A stretch of 64,000 nt of DNA from Thalassoroseus pseudoceratinae (GTDB taxonomy: Bacteria > Planctomycetota > Planctomycetia > Planctomycetales > Planctomycetaceae), in NCBI RefSeq assembly GCF_011634775.1, contig NZ_JAALXT010000002.1:1178001-1242000 (forward strand), in the 5' to 3' direction. The position numbers and the translations under genes are program-made. A model generated the notes under the pieces. That model saw only the letters and a program-made list of their open reading frames with translations. It had not been told where the DNA came from and ran no database searches. Shown piece after piece: positions 26,744 through 36,100 of the stretch (within the stretch, counting starts at the first letter, position 1; every line of letters starts with the position of its first letter).

Positions 26744-26797
26744 TTGCTCGCTATGACCAAGACCGAAAAAACGGGAATTTGTGATCCGAGCGAGCAA
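26744..26797. promoter_or_regulatory. Inverted repeat in divergent promoter region
   Basis: TTGCTCGC at 26744-26751 and GCGAGCAA at 26790-26797 are perfect inverted copies 38 bases apart, between the divergent PH-like (minus) and metallopeptidase (plus) genes. They could be paired operator half-sites; no regulator is known. Confidence 0.3.
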
Positions 26798-26906
26798 TCC
26801 CAACGTTTGCCTATGTCTGAGGCGAAATTCTTCCCACAGAATTGGCACCGAAAACGTAAGTTGATAAGACGTAGTAAACGACTATTTGGAATTTAGGAAT
26901 CACCCC

Positions 26907-27587
26907 ATGTTCTTTGATCCACTCTATTTCCTCTTCATTGCACCAGCAATGCTTTTGATGCTCTGGGCGCAATACCGGATCAAATCGACGTATCACTCGG
27001 CGATGCAGGTCGATGCGCGACTGACGGGAGCGGCAGCAGCGCGGTACATTTTGGATCAAGCTGGTTTGCATAACGTCACTGTTGAGCAAACTCCCGGGCA
27101 TCTTTCCGACCATTACGATCCGCGTGGCAAAGTCTTGCGGCTAAGCCCGGAAGTGTTCAACAGCCGATCCGCTGCGGCCGTCGGAATTGCTGCCCACGAA
27201 GCCGGGCATGCGTTGCAAGATGCCAAACGCTACGCGCCTTTGGTCGTGCGGAACATCGCCGTTCCGGCAGCACAGTTTGGGCCAATGGCGTTCTTCGGGT
27301 TGGTGATTCTTGGGTTTCTGTTGCAGCAGCCAGCGTTAATTTACCTTGGGATCGCTGCGTACGGCGGTTTGGTTTTCTTCCAGCTCGTGAATTTGCCGGT
27401 CGAATTCGACGCCAGCAATCGAGCCAAGAAGATCCTCACCGATTATCAAATCGTCGACCAACAGGGAGCGGTTGCGGTCCGGAAGGTGCTGAACGCGGCC
27501 GGTTGGACGTACGTTGCAGCCACATTGCAAAGCGTCCTTACGCTGATCTACTACATCTTCCGATTGACCGGCGGATCGAACGACTGA
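26907..27587 (+). CDS. Membrane zinc metallopeptidase, YugP family
   Basis: 226 residues, start ATG 26907 with TAGGAA upstream. An N-terminal membrane helix (PLYFLFIAPAMLLMLWA) precedes the soluble part holding HEAGH at about 97-101, the zinc HExxH motif. Two to three more helices follow (about 125-165 and 205-222), with FDASNRAKKIL supplying the probable third-ligand region. This matches the neutral zinc metallopeptidase YugP/DUF2268-like family of near-identical length. Its substrates are unknown. Confidence 0.92.
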   Translation: MFFDPLYFLFIAPAMLLMLWAQYRIKSTYHSAMQVDARLTGAAAARYILDQAGLHNVTVEQTPGHLSDHYDPRGKVLRLSPEVFNSRSAAAVGIAAHEAGHALQDAKRYAPLVVRNIAVPAAQFGPMAFFGLVILGFLLQQPALIYLGIAAYGGLVFFQLVNLPVEFDASNRAKKILTDYQIVDQQGAVAVRKVLNAAGWTYVAATLQSVLTLIYYIFRLTGGSND

Positions 27588-27625
27588 TGCAATGACCCAT
27601 TGCGATTTCCACTTGGAGTAGCAAC

Positions 27626-28021
27626 GTGGCGTACATTGAATCCGGTCAAGAACGCATTGATCCGGCAAGCGACGACGACCTCGACCGCCTTTTCGAGGAA
27701 TCCCGGATTTTTTGGGTCTCGGTCCATCGGGATCGAGACCATGCGATTCAAGCAACCGTGACGGGCGGCTCTGCGATGTTGCTGTTTCTCGACCACAAGA
27801 ATGCCACCGCCAAGTCTCCTGTCGAGAAGATCGATCGTGAAACCGCGATCGCCATCTTAAAGGTCTATCTTCACGATGGAACGCTGGACCCCGACTTTGC
27901 TTGGCAGAATGTCAAGTTGCCAACAGTACCGGACAAAGGCGGCTGCCGAGGTGGAGCCGCGATGATCGTTGCGTTCGTGCTGTTGACGGTGGCGGTTCTC
28001 GGAAGCGTGACCCAGCTCTGA
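27626..28021 (+). CDS. Small C-terminally anchored protein, unknown
   Basis: 131 residues from GTG 27626 with TTGGAG upstream. A soluble alpha/beta part (YIESGQERIDPASDDDLDRLF, AIAILKVYLHDGTLDPDFAW) ends in a Gly/Cys stretch and one C-terminal membrane helix (AMIVAFVLLTVAVLGSV). It follows the YugP gene by 38 bases and is probably co-transcribed. No family recognised. Confidence 0.72.
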   Translation: MAYIESGQERIDPASDDDLDRLFEESRIFWVSVHRDRDHAIQATVTGGSAMLLFLDHKNATAKSPVEKIDRETAIAILKVYLHDGTLDPDFAWQNVKLPTVPDKGGCRGGAAMIVAFVLLTVAVLGSVTQL

Positions 28022-28042
28022 TAACGGCTTATACAACGCAAT

Positions 28043-29218
28043 CTACTGAATCTGCGTTGAACACAACGGACTCGCTTCGTCGTAGATGCCAAAGCGTTTG
28101 AAGATCAATCGGGCCATTTCTCGATGACCGGCCCGACTTGGTGACAGTCCGTCACTGGCTCTCCATTCGGGTTTGCCTTGCGTCTCCGGAGCGATGTCTT
28201 TCCAGTGACGCCAATGGTCGATGCAGGGAATACTCAATTTCTGAGCGACTTCCCGGATGCCCCGCACATAAGATCGAATCGACGCGTATTCGGGATGTGC
28301 CGAGAAGTCGAACCGGTGCGGAGTTTGGAGCACGACTGCGGATCCACGCTGGCGGATTTGGCCAATGAGATCGGTTAGCGATGCGCGAAATTGATCGAGA
28401 TGTTCCCGACCGCGTCGGCAATCGCCAATGCCGAGCATCAAAGTAACAACTTCCGGACGGAATCGAAACACGCGGTATTGCAGGTTGGAAAGTAGTTCGT
28501 CGACGGTGCCGTCCGTGGTGCTCGTGCTGATGACCACATCCTGCGAGCGACCAAGCTCCCGACGAATCCGCTCCCCAAATTGCTCGGAAAAGTCTTGCCA
28601 ACCGCCCGGAACGTTCCCATCGTTTAATCGATCGCCCGTGAAAACCCACGTGGCCGGTTGCGGATCGTCCACAAGCCGTTTCAGCGTCCGAAACGTGGGC
28701 ACATACCAGGATGGAAACCGCGGTCGGTCGTCGTCTGTCGATTCGACCGGAAAAACCGACTCTCCGCCCTCGTTGCTGGAATCGTGCCAACGCAGAATTT
28801 GGGACTGCTCACCCGAACGTTTCGCTTGTTCTTCGAGCAGGTCGAAAATCTGGGAGTTGTCATCCGATGGCGAATGGTGCAGGCTTTCGTCTTCATCCAA
28901 GACGTTTTCGCTCACCAAGCCCGATCGCAATTGCTCGTTCCGGAGTTCCGCCGACTCGAAGGTTTCGTCAAACTCGCTGATATTGACGAAGTCTTCCTCC
29001 GCCAATGTTTCGAGTTGGTCGTCGTCGAACTCTCGGGAATCGTGTCCGGCCCAGAATTGGTCGAGGGCGGCTTCATCTGCGATCGAATCGTCTTCGTCTT
29101 CGAGTTCCAATTCCGGATGCGGAACGACACCGAAGTCGGGAATCAGCAACAAACGTCGGCGAGTCCGGGAACTGCGAGCCAACGGATATGAGGACGCCGA
29201 GTACGAACGCCAAGGCAT
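28043..29218 (-). CDS. SGNH-fold protein with lost catalytic residues
   Basis: 391 residues from ATG 29218 (AAGGAG 8 bases upstream). An acidic low-complexity N-terminal half (about 30-150) precedes an SGNH/GDSL hydrolase-like domain. Block I reads TGDRLNDG, so the nucleophile Ser of GDS is Arg. Block III reads MLGIGDC where GxND is expected, so the Asn is gone. Block V reads DGLSPSRAGH where DxxH is expected, so the His is Ser. The fold seems kept but esterase chemistry should be absent. A binding role is likely. It is convergent with the small gene before it. Confidence 0.75.
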   Translation of the reverse strand: MPWRSYSASSYPLARSSRTRRRLLLIPDFGVVPHPELELEDEDDSIADEAALDQFWAGHDSREFDDDQLETLAEEDFVNISEFDETFESAELRNEQLRSGLVSENVLDEDESLHHSPSDDNSQIFDLLEEQAKRSGEQSQILRWHDSSNEGGESVFPVESTDDDRPRFPSWYVPTFRTLKRLVDDPQPATWVFTGDRLNDGNVPGGWQDFSEQFGERIRRELGRSQDVVISTSTTDGTVDELLSNLQYRVFRFRPEVVTLMLGIGDCRRGREHLDQFRASLTDLIGQIRQRGSAVVLQTPHRFDFSAHPEYASIRSYVRGIREVAQKLSIPCIDHWRHWKDIAPETQGKPEWRASDGLSPSRAGHREMARLIFKRFGIYDEASPLCSTQIQ

Positions 29219-29608
29219 AAGCCACTCCTTCTTTCATTCAGGCAGGCCGAGTTTCAGCTCTCCAACATTCGGGCCGAAACGGCAAGGCGGGGGAAACGCC
29301 TTGGGAGGTTACGTTCATTTTACCCGACGCGATGGGGGGAAGCGAAACAAATCCCGAGACGCCTGAAGTATCTTATTGGATCATTTCGATCACCCACAAA
29401 TTGTAGCGATTTTTCAGCAAGCCAGGGGGAAATCTTTCCAATCAGGCGTTTTCGCCAAGCCAGAATGGTTTTCTGTGGAGTCGAATCATGGAAAGCGCTT
29501 GAGATTCGGTGTACGATGCTCGCCAACCTGCCGGGGTCGTGGGACATTCGTCGCACGGTCAATCCGGTCTTCACTCATCCTGATCGACGCTCTGAGGAGA
29601 ATTTCACC
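29219..29608. other. Divergent promoter region before the MFS gene
   Basis: This 390-base gap separates the minus-strand SGNH-like gene from the plus-strand transporter. The transporter frame is open back to 29465, but GAGGAG 10 bases before ATG 29609 fixes the start. I see no other gene. Confidence 0.5.
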
Positions 29609-31228
29609 ATGTCTGACGCCGGAAGCGCAGCGGCCTCACCAACCCCATCGGTGACCGCGAACGAACCCGATTATACCCTGTTCTGGGCGTGTTTTATCGC
29701 TTTGATCGCGACTGCCTTCGGATTTATCATCCGAGCCCTGATCATGGATGACTTGGCCGCCGAGTTTAATCTCACGGAGACGCAGAAAGGGGAGATCTTC
29801 GGTGTCGGATTGTGGCCGTTCGCGATCAGCATTGTGCTCTTCAGCTTAATTATTGACCGAATCGGTTATGGCAAAGCGATGGTGTTTGCCTTCGTCTGTC
29901 ACGTGGCGTCGGCGATCATTGCGATCATGACGCCGTCACTGGCCGCGGGAGATAGCCAAAAAGCCTACTGGATTCTGTACCTGAGCAACTTCGTCGTTGC
30001 GTTGGGGAACGGTACCGTTGAGGCCGTTGTAAACCCCGTGGTGGCTACGATGTTTGCCCGTGAAAAAACCAAATGGCTCAACATCTTGCACGCCGGTTGG
30101 CCCGGTGGTCTCGTTTTGGGTGGGCTTCTGACGCTGTTGCTGACGAACCTCGGTGTCTCTGATTGGCAGTACAAAATCGGTTTGATTTTCATCCCGGTTC
30201 TGGTCTACGGGGTGATGATGATCCCGTGTAAATTCCCTGTGAGCGAACGGGTTGCCGCTGGCGTTTCCTACCGGGATATGCTTCGAGAATTCGGTATGGG
30301 GGGGGCACTGATTGTGTCCTTCTTGATGGTCTCGGAAATCGGTCGGGTGTTCGGTTTTTCAACCATGGTGAATTGGTTGATTATTGCCGCATTGACCATT
30401 GGATTTGGCGTGTGGATTGGTTTTGCGATCGGCCGACCGTTGTTCCTCTTCTTGCTCGTGATCATGGTGCCATTGGCGACCACCGAACTGGGAACCGATA
30501 GCTGGATCGCTGGTTTGATGGAACCGTTGATGGAACGCGACTTCGGCATTTCCGGTGGTTGGGTGTTGGTTTACACGTCGCTGATCATGATGATCCTGCG
30601 ATTCTTCGCCGGACCGATTGTTCATCGAATCTCCCCATTGGGGCTTCTGGCTGCAAGTTCTGTGATCGCAGCTGGTGGTTTGGTCTTCCTTTCGCAAGCG
30701 GCCGGTGTGACGATTTTGATCGCTGCAACTCTCTACGGGATCGGCAAAACGTTCTTCTGGCCGACGATGCTCGGTGTGGTCGCCGAACAATTCCCGAAAG
30801 GGGGAGCTTTAACACTCAATGCAACCGGTGCGGTCGGGATGCTTGGGGTCGGTGTGGTTGGGGCCGTTTTCTTGGGGTATATCCAAGACACAACAGTGGA
30901 AAGCCGAGTCAAGGTCGAAGCCACCGAAATTCACGCCGACGTGACCGAAACCAAGAAATGGGTCTTTGGGGAATTGCAAGCCGTCAACCCAGACGCGGTC
31001 AAAGAACTTCCCAAGGAAGACAAGGAACAGATCAACGAGATCTCGAACGAAGCCAAACAACAAGCACTCGCGACAGTTGCGATCTTCCCGATTATCATGC
31101 TCGTGGCTTATCTGATCCTGATTGGTTACTTCAAAAGCCGTGGTGGATATCAGGCCGAAGTTCTCACCGGGCATGCGGCTAACGATGAGGAATTCACGGG
31201 CGGTGTCGAAGGACCGGCGGATATGTAG
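29609..31228 (+). CDS. Major facilitator superfamily transporter
   Basis: 539 residues with 12 predicted membrane helices. The cytoplasmic loop 2-3 DRIGYGKAM region is the usual MFS position, and the first helix pair (FWACFIALIATAFGFIIRALIMDDL) resembles anion/sugar-type MFS proteins. An extra hydrophilic stretch of about 70 residues (TEIHADVTETKKW to EISNEAKQQAL) sits before the last helix, unusual for the family. The substrate is unknown. A strong terminator follows. Confidence 0.9.
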   Translation: MSDAGSAAASPTPSVTANEPDYTLFWACFIALIATAFGFIIRALIMDDLAAEFNLTETQKGEIFGVGLWPFAISIVLFSLIIDRIGYGKAMVFAFVCHVASAIIAIMTPSLAAGDSQKAYWILYLSNFVVALGNGTVEAVVNPVVATMFAREKTKWLNILHAGWPGGLVLGGLLTLLLTNLGVSDWQYKIGLIFIPVLVYGVMMIPCKFPVSERVAAGVSYRDMLREFGMGGALIVSFLMVSEIGRVFGFSTMVNWLIIAALTIGFGVWIGFAIGRPLFLFLLVIMVPLATTELGTDSWIAGLMEPLMERDFGISGGWVLVYTSLIMMILRFFAGPIVHRISPLGLLAASSVIAAGGLVFLSQAAGVTILIAATLYGIGKTFFWPTMLGVVAEQFPKGGALTLNATGAVGMLGVGVVGAVFLGYIQDTTVESRVKVEATEIHADVTETKKWVFGELQAVNPDAVKELPKEDKEQINEISNEAKQQALATVAIFPIIMLVAYLILIGYFKSRGGYQAEVLTGHAANDEEFTGGVEGPADM

Positions 31229-31264
31229 CCGTTGGAACCAATGAGGTTTGACTAGTCGATTTGT

Positions 31265-31301
31265 CTCGAGGGTGGGTTCTGGGCCGCCCTCGAGTATTTT
31301 T
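31265..31301 (+). terminator. Rho-independent terminator after the MFS gene
   Basis: CTCGAGGG at 31265-31272 pairs with CCCTCGAG at 31287-31294 and is followed by TATTTTT. It also shows that the histidine kinase start must lie to its right. Confidence 0.92.
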
Positions 31302-31314
31302 GCAAGAGGGTCGC

Positions 31315-32376
31315 TTGAGTTCCACGTCACCGATACCCACGGATCAACAAGGACAGGAGACTCGCAGTCGCGTCACCTGGATGACGATGGTCGTCTTAAC
31401 GGCGATCGTGTTTCTGCTCGACTTGGTCTTTCCTTTAGGGGTAGCCGCCGGTGTCCCGTATATTACTGTCGTCTTCTTGGCCTTGTGGATGCCCGACCGT
31501 AGCAGTGTGGTCGTCGCGGCGATCGTGACCACGCTCTGCACGGTGATCGGCTTTGCTATTCCTTGGCCTGCGGGAACGGCGGAATTCTGGCTCGGGCTGG
31601 AAAACCGAGTCATTGCCCTGTTGGCTCAGTGGACCATCGTGATTTTCGGTCTTCAGTTAGCGCGAAGAACCGCGGAACTCCAAGTTGCAAACCAACGAGC
31701 GTTTCGCATTGAACGTCTCGCGGCGATCGGCGAGACGCTCGCCGTGCTATCACATGAGAGCCGGAACGAATTGAATTCGATCCAAATGGGAATGGAACTG
31801 CTCCGCCTGCAAACGGCTGACGTTCCCGACGTGGAAAGTTCGCTCGATTCGATCCAGAAAAGTGCGAACCGATTGCAAGTTTTGTTCGATGACGTTCGCT
31901 CGTTCGCCGCTCCCGTGGCCTTGCAAGTTGCGAAGTCTGATATCGCTGCGATCTGGCAGCGAGCATGGGAATCGATTCAGAAGAGTCACCGTGATCGGGA
32001 GATTTCCCTTGTGGAACGCTCCGAGTCCCCGATTGAATGTTCGATTGACGCCTTCCGCATCGAACAGGTGTTTCGCAACCTTTTTGAGAACGCCATTGCG
32101 GCTGGCAGCGATCCGGTGCAGTTGACGGTGACCACGACCTACAGCAAATTCGAAGGGCAGCGTGCGGTCATCGTTTCCGTGCAGGATAATGGTCCGGGAC
32201 TTCCTGAGGAACTTCGAGCGAAAGTCTTCGAACCGTTCTTCACGACGAAATCCAAAGGGACCGGACTTGGGCTTTCGATCTGCCAACGCATCGTAGAAGC
32301 CCACGGTGGCATCATGACTCTGGAACCATCCGAGCAGGGAGCGAAATTCATGATCACGCTCCCCGTCGGTCTCTGA
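31315..32376 (+). CDS. Membrane sensor histidine kinase
   Basis: 353 residues from TTG 31315 (GAGGG upstream; ATG 31381 is an alternative). Three to four membrane helices lie within residues 22-110 with almost no extracellular domain. Then comes a HisKA region with H-box LSHESRNEL, the N-box LFENAIAAG, G1 DNGPGLP, F-box EPFFTTKSKG and G2 GTGLGLSI. All ATP-site boxes are present. No response regulator lies in the window, so its partner is unknown. Its stop is 5 bases from the convergent binding-protein gene. Confidence 0.9.
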   Translation: MSSTSPIPTDQQGQETRSRVTWMTMVVLTAIVFLLDLVFPLGVAAGVPYITVVFLALWMPDRSSVVVAAIVTTLCTVIGFAIPWPAGTAEFWLGLENRVIALLAQWTIVIFGLQLARRTAELQVANQRAFRIERLAAIGETLAVLSHESRNELNSIQMGMELLRLQTADVPDVESSLDSIQKSANRLQVLFDDVRSFAAPVALQVAKSDIAAIWQRAWESIQKSHRDREISLVERSESPIECSIDAFRIEQVFRNLFENAIAAGSDPVQLTVTTTYSKFEGQRAVIVSVQDNGPGLPEELRAKVFEPFFTTKSKGTGLGLSICQRIVEAHGGIMTLEPSEQGAKFMITLPVGL

Positions 32377-32381
32377 ATCGT

Positions 32382-33374
32382 TTACTTCGCTTCGAACTGA
32401 TCGGGGTCGAGTAGTTTCTGATACTTTTCCTCGTTCATGTTCTCCGGAGTGACGAGGTAGACTCCCGTGTCGATCCGTTTCTCGACTTCTTCGCCTTCCA
32501 GCTTAGCGACCATTGTTTTAACGGCAAGGTAGCCCATGTTGACCGGGTCCTGCAGGATGACACCGTCCACCGAGCCGTCCTTCAATCCCTCGACGATTCG
32601 CGGATCCGAGTCGAATGCGATGAATTTGACATCGCCAGCCATTTGCAGGTTTTCCAGGGCCTGTAGCATCCCCTTGTTGTTCGGTTCGCACACGGTGAAC
32701 ACGCCAGTGACATTGTCCTTGTGATTTCGCAAGAGTTGCTCGGCAATCTTCAAGGCTTCCTCCGCTGAAGAGTTCACTCGTTGACTTTCCGAAAGAACTT
32801 TGACGCCATCAGCCGCTTCGATCTCCTCAAGAAAGCCTTCCTCACGTTGCTCCGTGCTTTCGCTCCCGGCTTGATACCGCAGCAGGATCACGCCGCCCTT
32901 GCCATCCATCAGCTCGATCATCTTTTCGCCAGCGAGATGGCCGCCTTTGGAGTTGTCGGTGGCGACATAACTCACAACATTGGTGAGGTCGCGGAGTCCA
33001 CTGTCGAAGACCACCACCGGAATATCCCGCTGTTTCGCTCGTTTCACGACCGGCACAAAGGCGTCCCGATCGATCGGGGCCAGCACGATCCCGTCAACTT
33101 TACGGCCGACGAACGTGTCAACAATCTTGATTTGCCCTTCTTTGTCGGTTTCGTCCGCTGTGCCCTGCCAACTGATTTCGACGTTCCCAAGTTCCTTGGC
33201 TGCTTTCTCCGCACCAAAGTGGACCGACTTCCAAAAGTCGTGACTCGTGCCTTTCGGAATGACGGCGATTCGGTATTTCTTGGCGCCGTCATTGGCGGTT
33301 CCGTCGGCATCCTGGTTTGACGAACAACCCCAGACGGAAAACATCAGCAAAATCAGGAGGTACCGCGAACGCAT
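32382..33374 (-). CDS. Periplasmic sugar-binding lipoprotein (type I, ribose-binding-like)
   Basis: 330 residues with a lipoprotein signal (SVWGCSS). The mature part has the two-lobed type I periplasmic binding fold: YRIAVIPKGTSHDFWKSV at the start, VDGIVLAPID, VVVFDSG, and VATDNSKGGHLAGEKM, as in RbsB-type proteins. The C-terminal lobe ends ILQDPVNMGYLAVKTM. No ABC permease or ATPase is adjacent, so either the transporter is encoded elsewhere or the protein serves as a ligand sensor. Confidence 0.92.
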   Translation of the reverse strand: MRSRYLLILLMFSVWGCSSNQDADGTANDGAKKYRIAVIPKGTSHDFWKSVHFGAEKAAKELGNVEISWQGTADETDKEGQIKIVDTFVGRKVDGIVLAPIDRDAFVPVVKRAKQRDIPVVVFDSGLRDLTNVVSYVATDNSKGGHLAGEKMIELMDGKGGVILLRYQAGSESTEQREEGFLEEIEAADGVKVLSESQRVNSSAEEALKIAEQLLRNHKDNVTGVFTVCEPNNKGMLQALENLQMAGDVKFIAFDSDPRIVEGLKDGSVDGVILQDPVNMGYLAVKTMVAKLEGEEVEKRIDTGVYLVTPENMNEEKYQKLLDPDQFEAK

Positions 33375-33430
33375 GGTGTTGTCTTTCGTTTGATAAATCG
33401 GTGTGGAAGATCGCCTTGAACGGACGTCGT

Positions 33431-34750
33431 CTAGGCTTTGCGAATCTTTTCCCGACCGTTGCTGACCGATTTGGTGGCATTGCGAGTGTCGAGAACAAGC
33501 GAAGCGTGACGAACGATGTGGTCATAATCGTACGCAGAATGATCGGTCGCAATCAACACGCAGTCCTGATCGGCTAAGAACTCTGGCGTGAGTTCTTGGC
33601 TGTGCATCTCGGGGACGTCGTAGTGTCGCATCCGTGGCAGCGTTGGGATGTGCGGATCGTTGTAGGTCAAATCGGCACCGCGTTCCCGAAGCAATTCCAA
33701 CAACTCGAACGACGGACTTTCCCGGGGGTCATCCACGTCTTTCTTGTAAGCCATTCCCAGCAGGCAAATCTTACTGCCGCGAATCGGTTTTGCTTCATCG
33801 TTCAAGAACTCCGCCAAACGAAGCACAACGTACTCTGGCATGGTGCGATTGACTTCACCGGCTAGTTCGATGAATCGCGTGGACAGACCCTGCTTGCGTG
33901 CCAGCCAGGTGAGGTAAAACGGATCAATCGGAATACAGTGACCGCCTAACCCTGGTCCAGGATAAAACGCCTGAAATCCGAATGGCTTCGTCTTGGCGGC
34001 GTCGATCACTTCCCAAACGTCGAGCCCCATGCGATCGAACAGCACCTTCAACTCGTTGACCAACGCAATGTTGACCGCTCGGTAGGTGTTTTCGAGAATC
34101 TTGCACGCTTCCGCCGCCTCTGGGCTGGATACGGGGACCACTTCCACGATGGCATGTCGATACAATGCAGCGGCCAATTCCCCACTTTGCTCATCAATGC
34201 CGCCGACCACCTTTGGGATGTTCTTCGCACTGAATTGTGGATTACCGGGATCTTCGCGTTCCGGACTATATGCTAGGAAGAAATCTTCACCAGTCGTCAG
34301 ACCACTTTCTTCCAGAATCGGCAGCAGGACATCGCGGGTAGTCGTGGGGTACGTGGTGCTTTCCAGTACGACCAATTGACCGGCACGAAGTGTTTTCGCG
34401 ATGGCGTGGGCCGTTCCCTCCACGTACCGCAGATCCGGGTCACGAGCCTCATTGAGCGGTGTAGGCACGCAAATCAACAGGACGTCGGCTTCGTTCAACC
34501 GGGTCATGTCGGCAGTTGGATCGAGTTGCTTCTTCTTGATCCATTCGCCCACCGTTTCCGACGAAATGTGCTTGATGTAGCTTCGACCGGCCGAAAGCTG
34601 CTCGACTTTTGTCTGATCGACATCGTAACCGATGCAGCGAAAACTGGCCGATGTGAAAGCGTGAATCAGTGGCAGCCCGACATATCCCAAACCGATCACG
34701 CCCACACGAGCCGATCGATCTGCAATTTTCGCCGCGAGATCGTGTGACAT
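33431..34750 (-). CDS. UDP-sugar 6-dehydrogenase (nucleotide-sugar dehydrogenase)
   Basis: 439 residues from ATG 34750 (AGGGATGA upstream; ATG 34756 is also possible). The NAD-binding motif GLGYVGLP is at about 20, CVPTPL follows, the catalytic Cys is in GPGLGGHCIPIDPFYL, and the C-terminal domain has KICLLGMAYKKDVDDPRESP. This is the WbpA/WecC/TviB type, oxidising C6 of UDP-GlcNAc, UDP-ManNAc or related sugars. It fits the surrounding glycan genes (GT2, methyltransferase, GT-C-like). Confidence 0.95.
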   Translation of the reverse strand: MSHDLAAKIADRSARVGVIGLGYVGLPLIHAFTSASFRCIGYDVDQTKVEQLSAGRSYIKHISSETVGEWIKKKQLDPTADMTRLNEADVLLICVPTPLNEARDPDLRYVEGTAHAIAKTLRAGQLVVLESTTYPTTTRDVLLPILEESGLTTGEDFFLAYSPEREDPGNPQFSAKNIPKVVGGIDEQSGELAAALYRHAIVEVVPVSSPEAAEACKILENTYRAVNIALVNELKVLFDRMGLDVWEVIDAAKTKPFGFQAFYPGPGLGGHCIPIDPFYLTWLARKQGLSTRFIELAGEVNRTMPEYVVLRLAEFLNDEAKPIRGSKICLLGMAYKKDVDDPRESPSFELLELLRERGADLTYNDPHIPTLPRMRHYDVPEMHSQELTPEFLADQDCVLIATDHSAYDYDHIVRHASLVLDTRNATKSVSNGREKIRKA

Positions 34751-34826
34751 CTTCATCCCTGCTGTTGATGCTCCCGAATTGACAACAGCGGGCGATGCTA
34801 ACTCCGGTCCTATACGTCGGTCAAGA

Positions 34827-36029
34827 TTATGGGCGATAGACTTCTGCTGGGAACTTGCCCCGCCAGAGTGACAAAGCGCGTCCGACGTGCGACAAAAACG
34901 GATAAAAACGGCTGAGTTGCGACGGCGTCAACTCTTCCACACCTTGCACCAACCATTGCCCTGCTCGTTCGATGACTTCGGTGGGCGGAAGACATTCTGC
35001 CGGGGCAAACGCCCACCATTCGAGTGCATGACCGGTCGCCAAGAGTCGATCCGCCTGCGGTCCCATCGGCGAAACCAGACCATCAGGTTGCGGGCCGTCG
35101 AACTCCTCACCTGGCCAACCGCCGTCCCAATATCCCTCAGGCGATTGGGTGGCGACGAGACGTCGCGTCACGTCTTGGAGATGAGCGATCACTTTCGCTC
35201 GCCCTTTCTCGCTGAGCATTCCGAATTCTTCGTCCGCCCGCAGCAGCAACGCCAACGCGTGCAAACGGTGGTTGCCGAAACACACACCCTGGGCGAGTCG
35301 TTGTCGCATCAATCGATCGGCTAATCGGTCCCACGTGATTTCCTGGCCTTCGGTCGTGCGGAAACTCTTCGCGTGCGGCAAATAGTGCAAGTACGCCAAT
35401 GTCGACCACTCGTATTCGACCTGGTTCAAACTGAACTGATCCAACGACTGTGCCAATCCAGCCCGCAATGTGGTTTCACCGTTCGGGGTGATGACTGGGT
35501 AATCCAGCGGGGTTCCGACTTCCGCCAGTCCGGCTAACGTGTGATCAACGTGACTTGCTGAGGCTTTCCCCTGCATCGTCCGGAACTTCAGGCTTTCGCC
35601 GGTCGTGTCGGGCACAAGAAATGGTTTCTTGTCATTGCCCCATGCGGCGGCAAATCGTCGATGATCAAGCAGCAATTCCCGCATTTCGACTCCGGAGAGA
35701 CTTCGCGGGTCGGAAAACACCGCTTCCACCCCCCAGAACCGCAACGCATGATCCACATGGTTGATCTGAGGATTTCGCCCTCGAAACCGAGGTTCCAACA
35801 ATCGTAACACCCGTTGGAGTTGGTCGTCCGAGACAACGTCCGGTCGATCGTACAACGGCGTGATGCGGATCGGTTCGTTTCGTGGAACCGGCGGTAGGTT
35901 CGGCTTGGTCATCTCTTGATAACGCCAAGCCGCATACGCACCGACACCGATCAAGAATACCACCTGAATGGCTGCAAATAATACAGCATGACGCGCGACC
36001 GGAGTTCTTGTTGGCTCAGTTTGCGACAT
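34827..36029 (-). CDS. Membrane-anchored unknown protein, possible alpha/alpha toroid
   Basis: 400 residues. A single N-terminal helix (AVLFAAIQVVFLIGVGAYAAW) anchors a large helical domain with LLDHRRFAAAWG, LSLNQ-type helix pairs and EGYWDGGWPGEEFDG, then LLATGHALEWWAFAP. The pattern of paired helices and W-rich turns resembles terpene-cyclase-like or alpha/alpha-barrel folds. No DxDD motif is present. It lies between the GT-C-like and dehydrogenase genes of the glycan region. Confidence 0.72.
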   Translation of the reverse strand: MSQTEPTRTPVARHAVLFAAIQVVFLIGVGAYAAWRYQEMTKPNLPPVPRNEPIRITPLYDRPDVVSDDQLQRVLRLLEPRFRGRNPQINHVDHALRFWGVEAVFSDPRSLSGVEMRELLLDHRRFAAAWGNDKKPFLVPDTTGESLKFRTMQGKASASHVDHTLAGLAEVGTPLDYPVITPNGETTLRAGLAQSLDQFSLNQVEYEWSTLAYLHYLPHAKSFRTTEGQEITWDRLADRLMRQRLAQGVCFGNHRLHALALLLRADEEFGMLSEKGRAKVIAHLQDVTRRLVATQSPEGYWDGGWPGEEFDGPQPDGLVSPMGPQADRLLATGHALEWWAFAPAECLPPTEVIERAGQWLVQGVEELTPSQLSRFYPFLSHVGRALSLWRGKFPAEVYRP

Positions 36030-36100
36030 GTCTCAGCGACTTTCGATCAATGTGTCTTCAGGAAGTCTGTAAACAGCGGACGGTTCGGCGTGGGGCCGGT

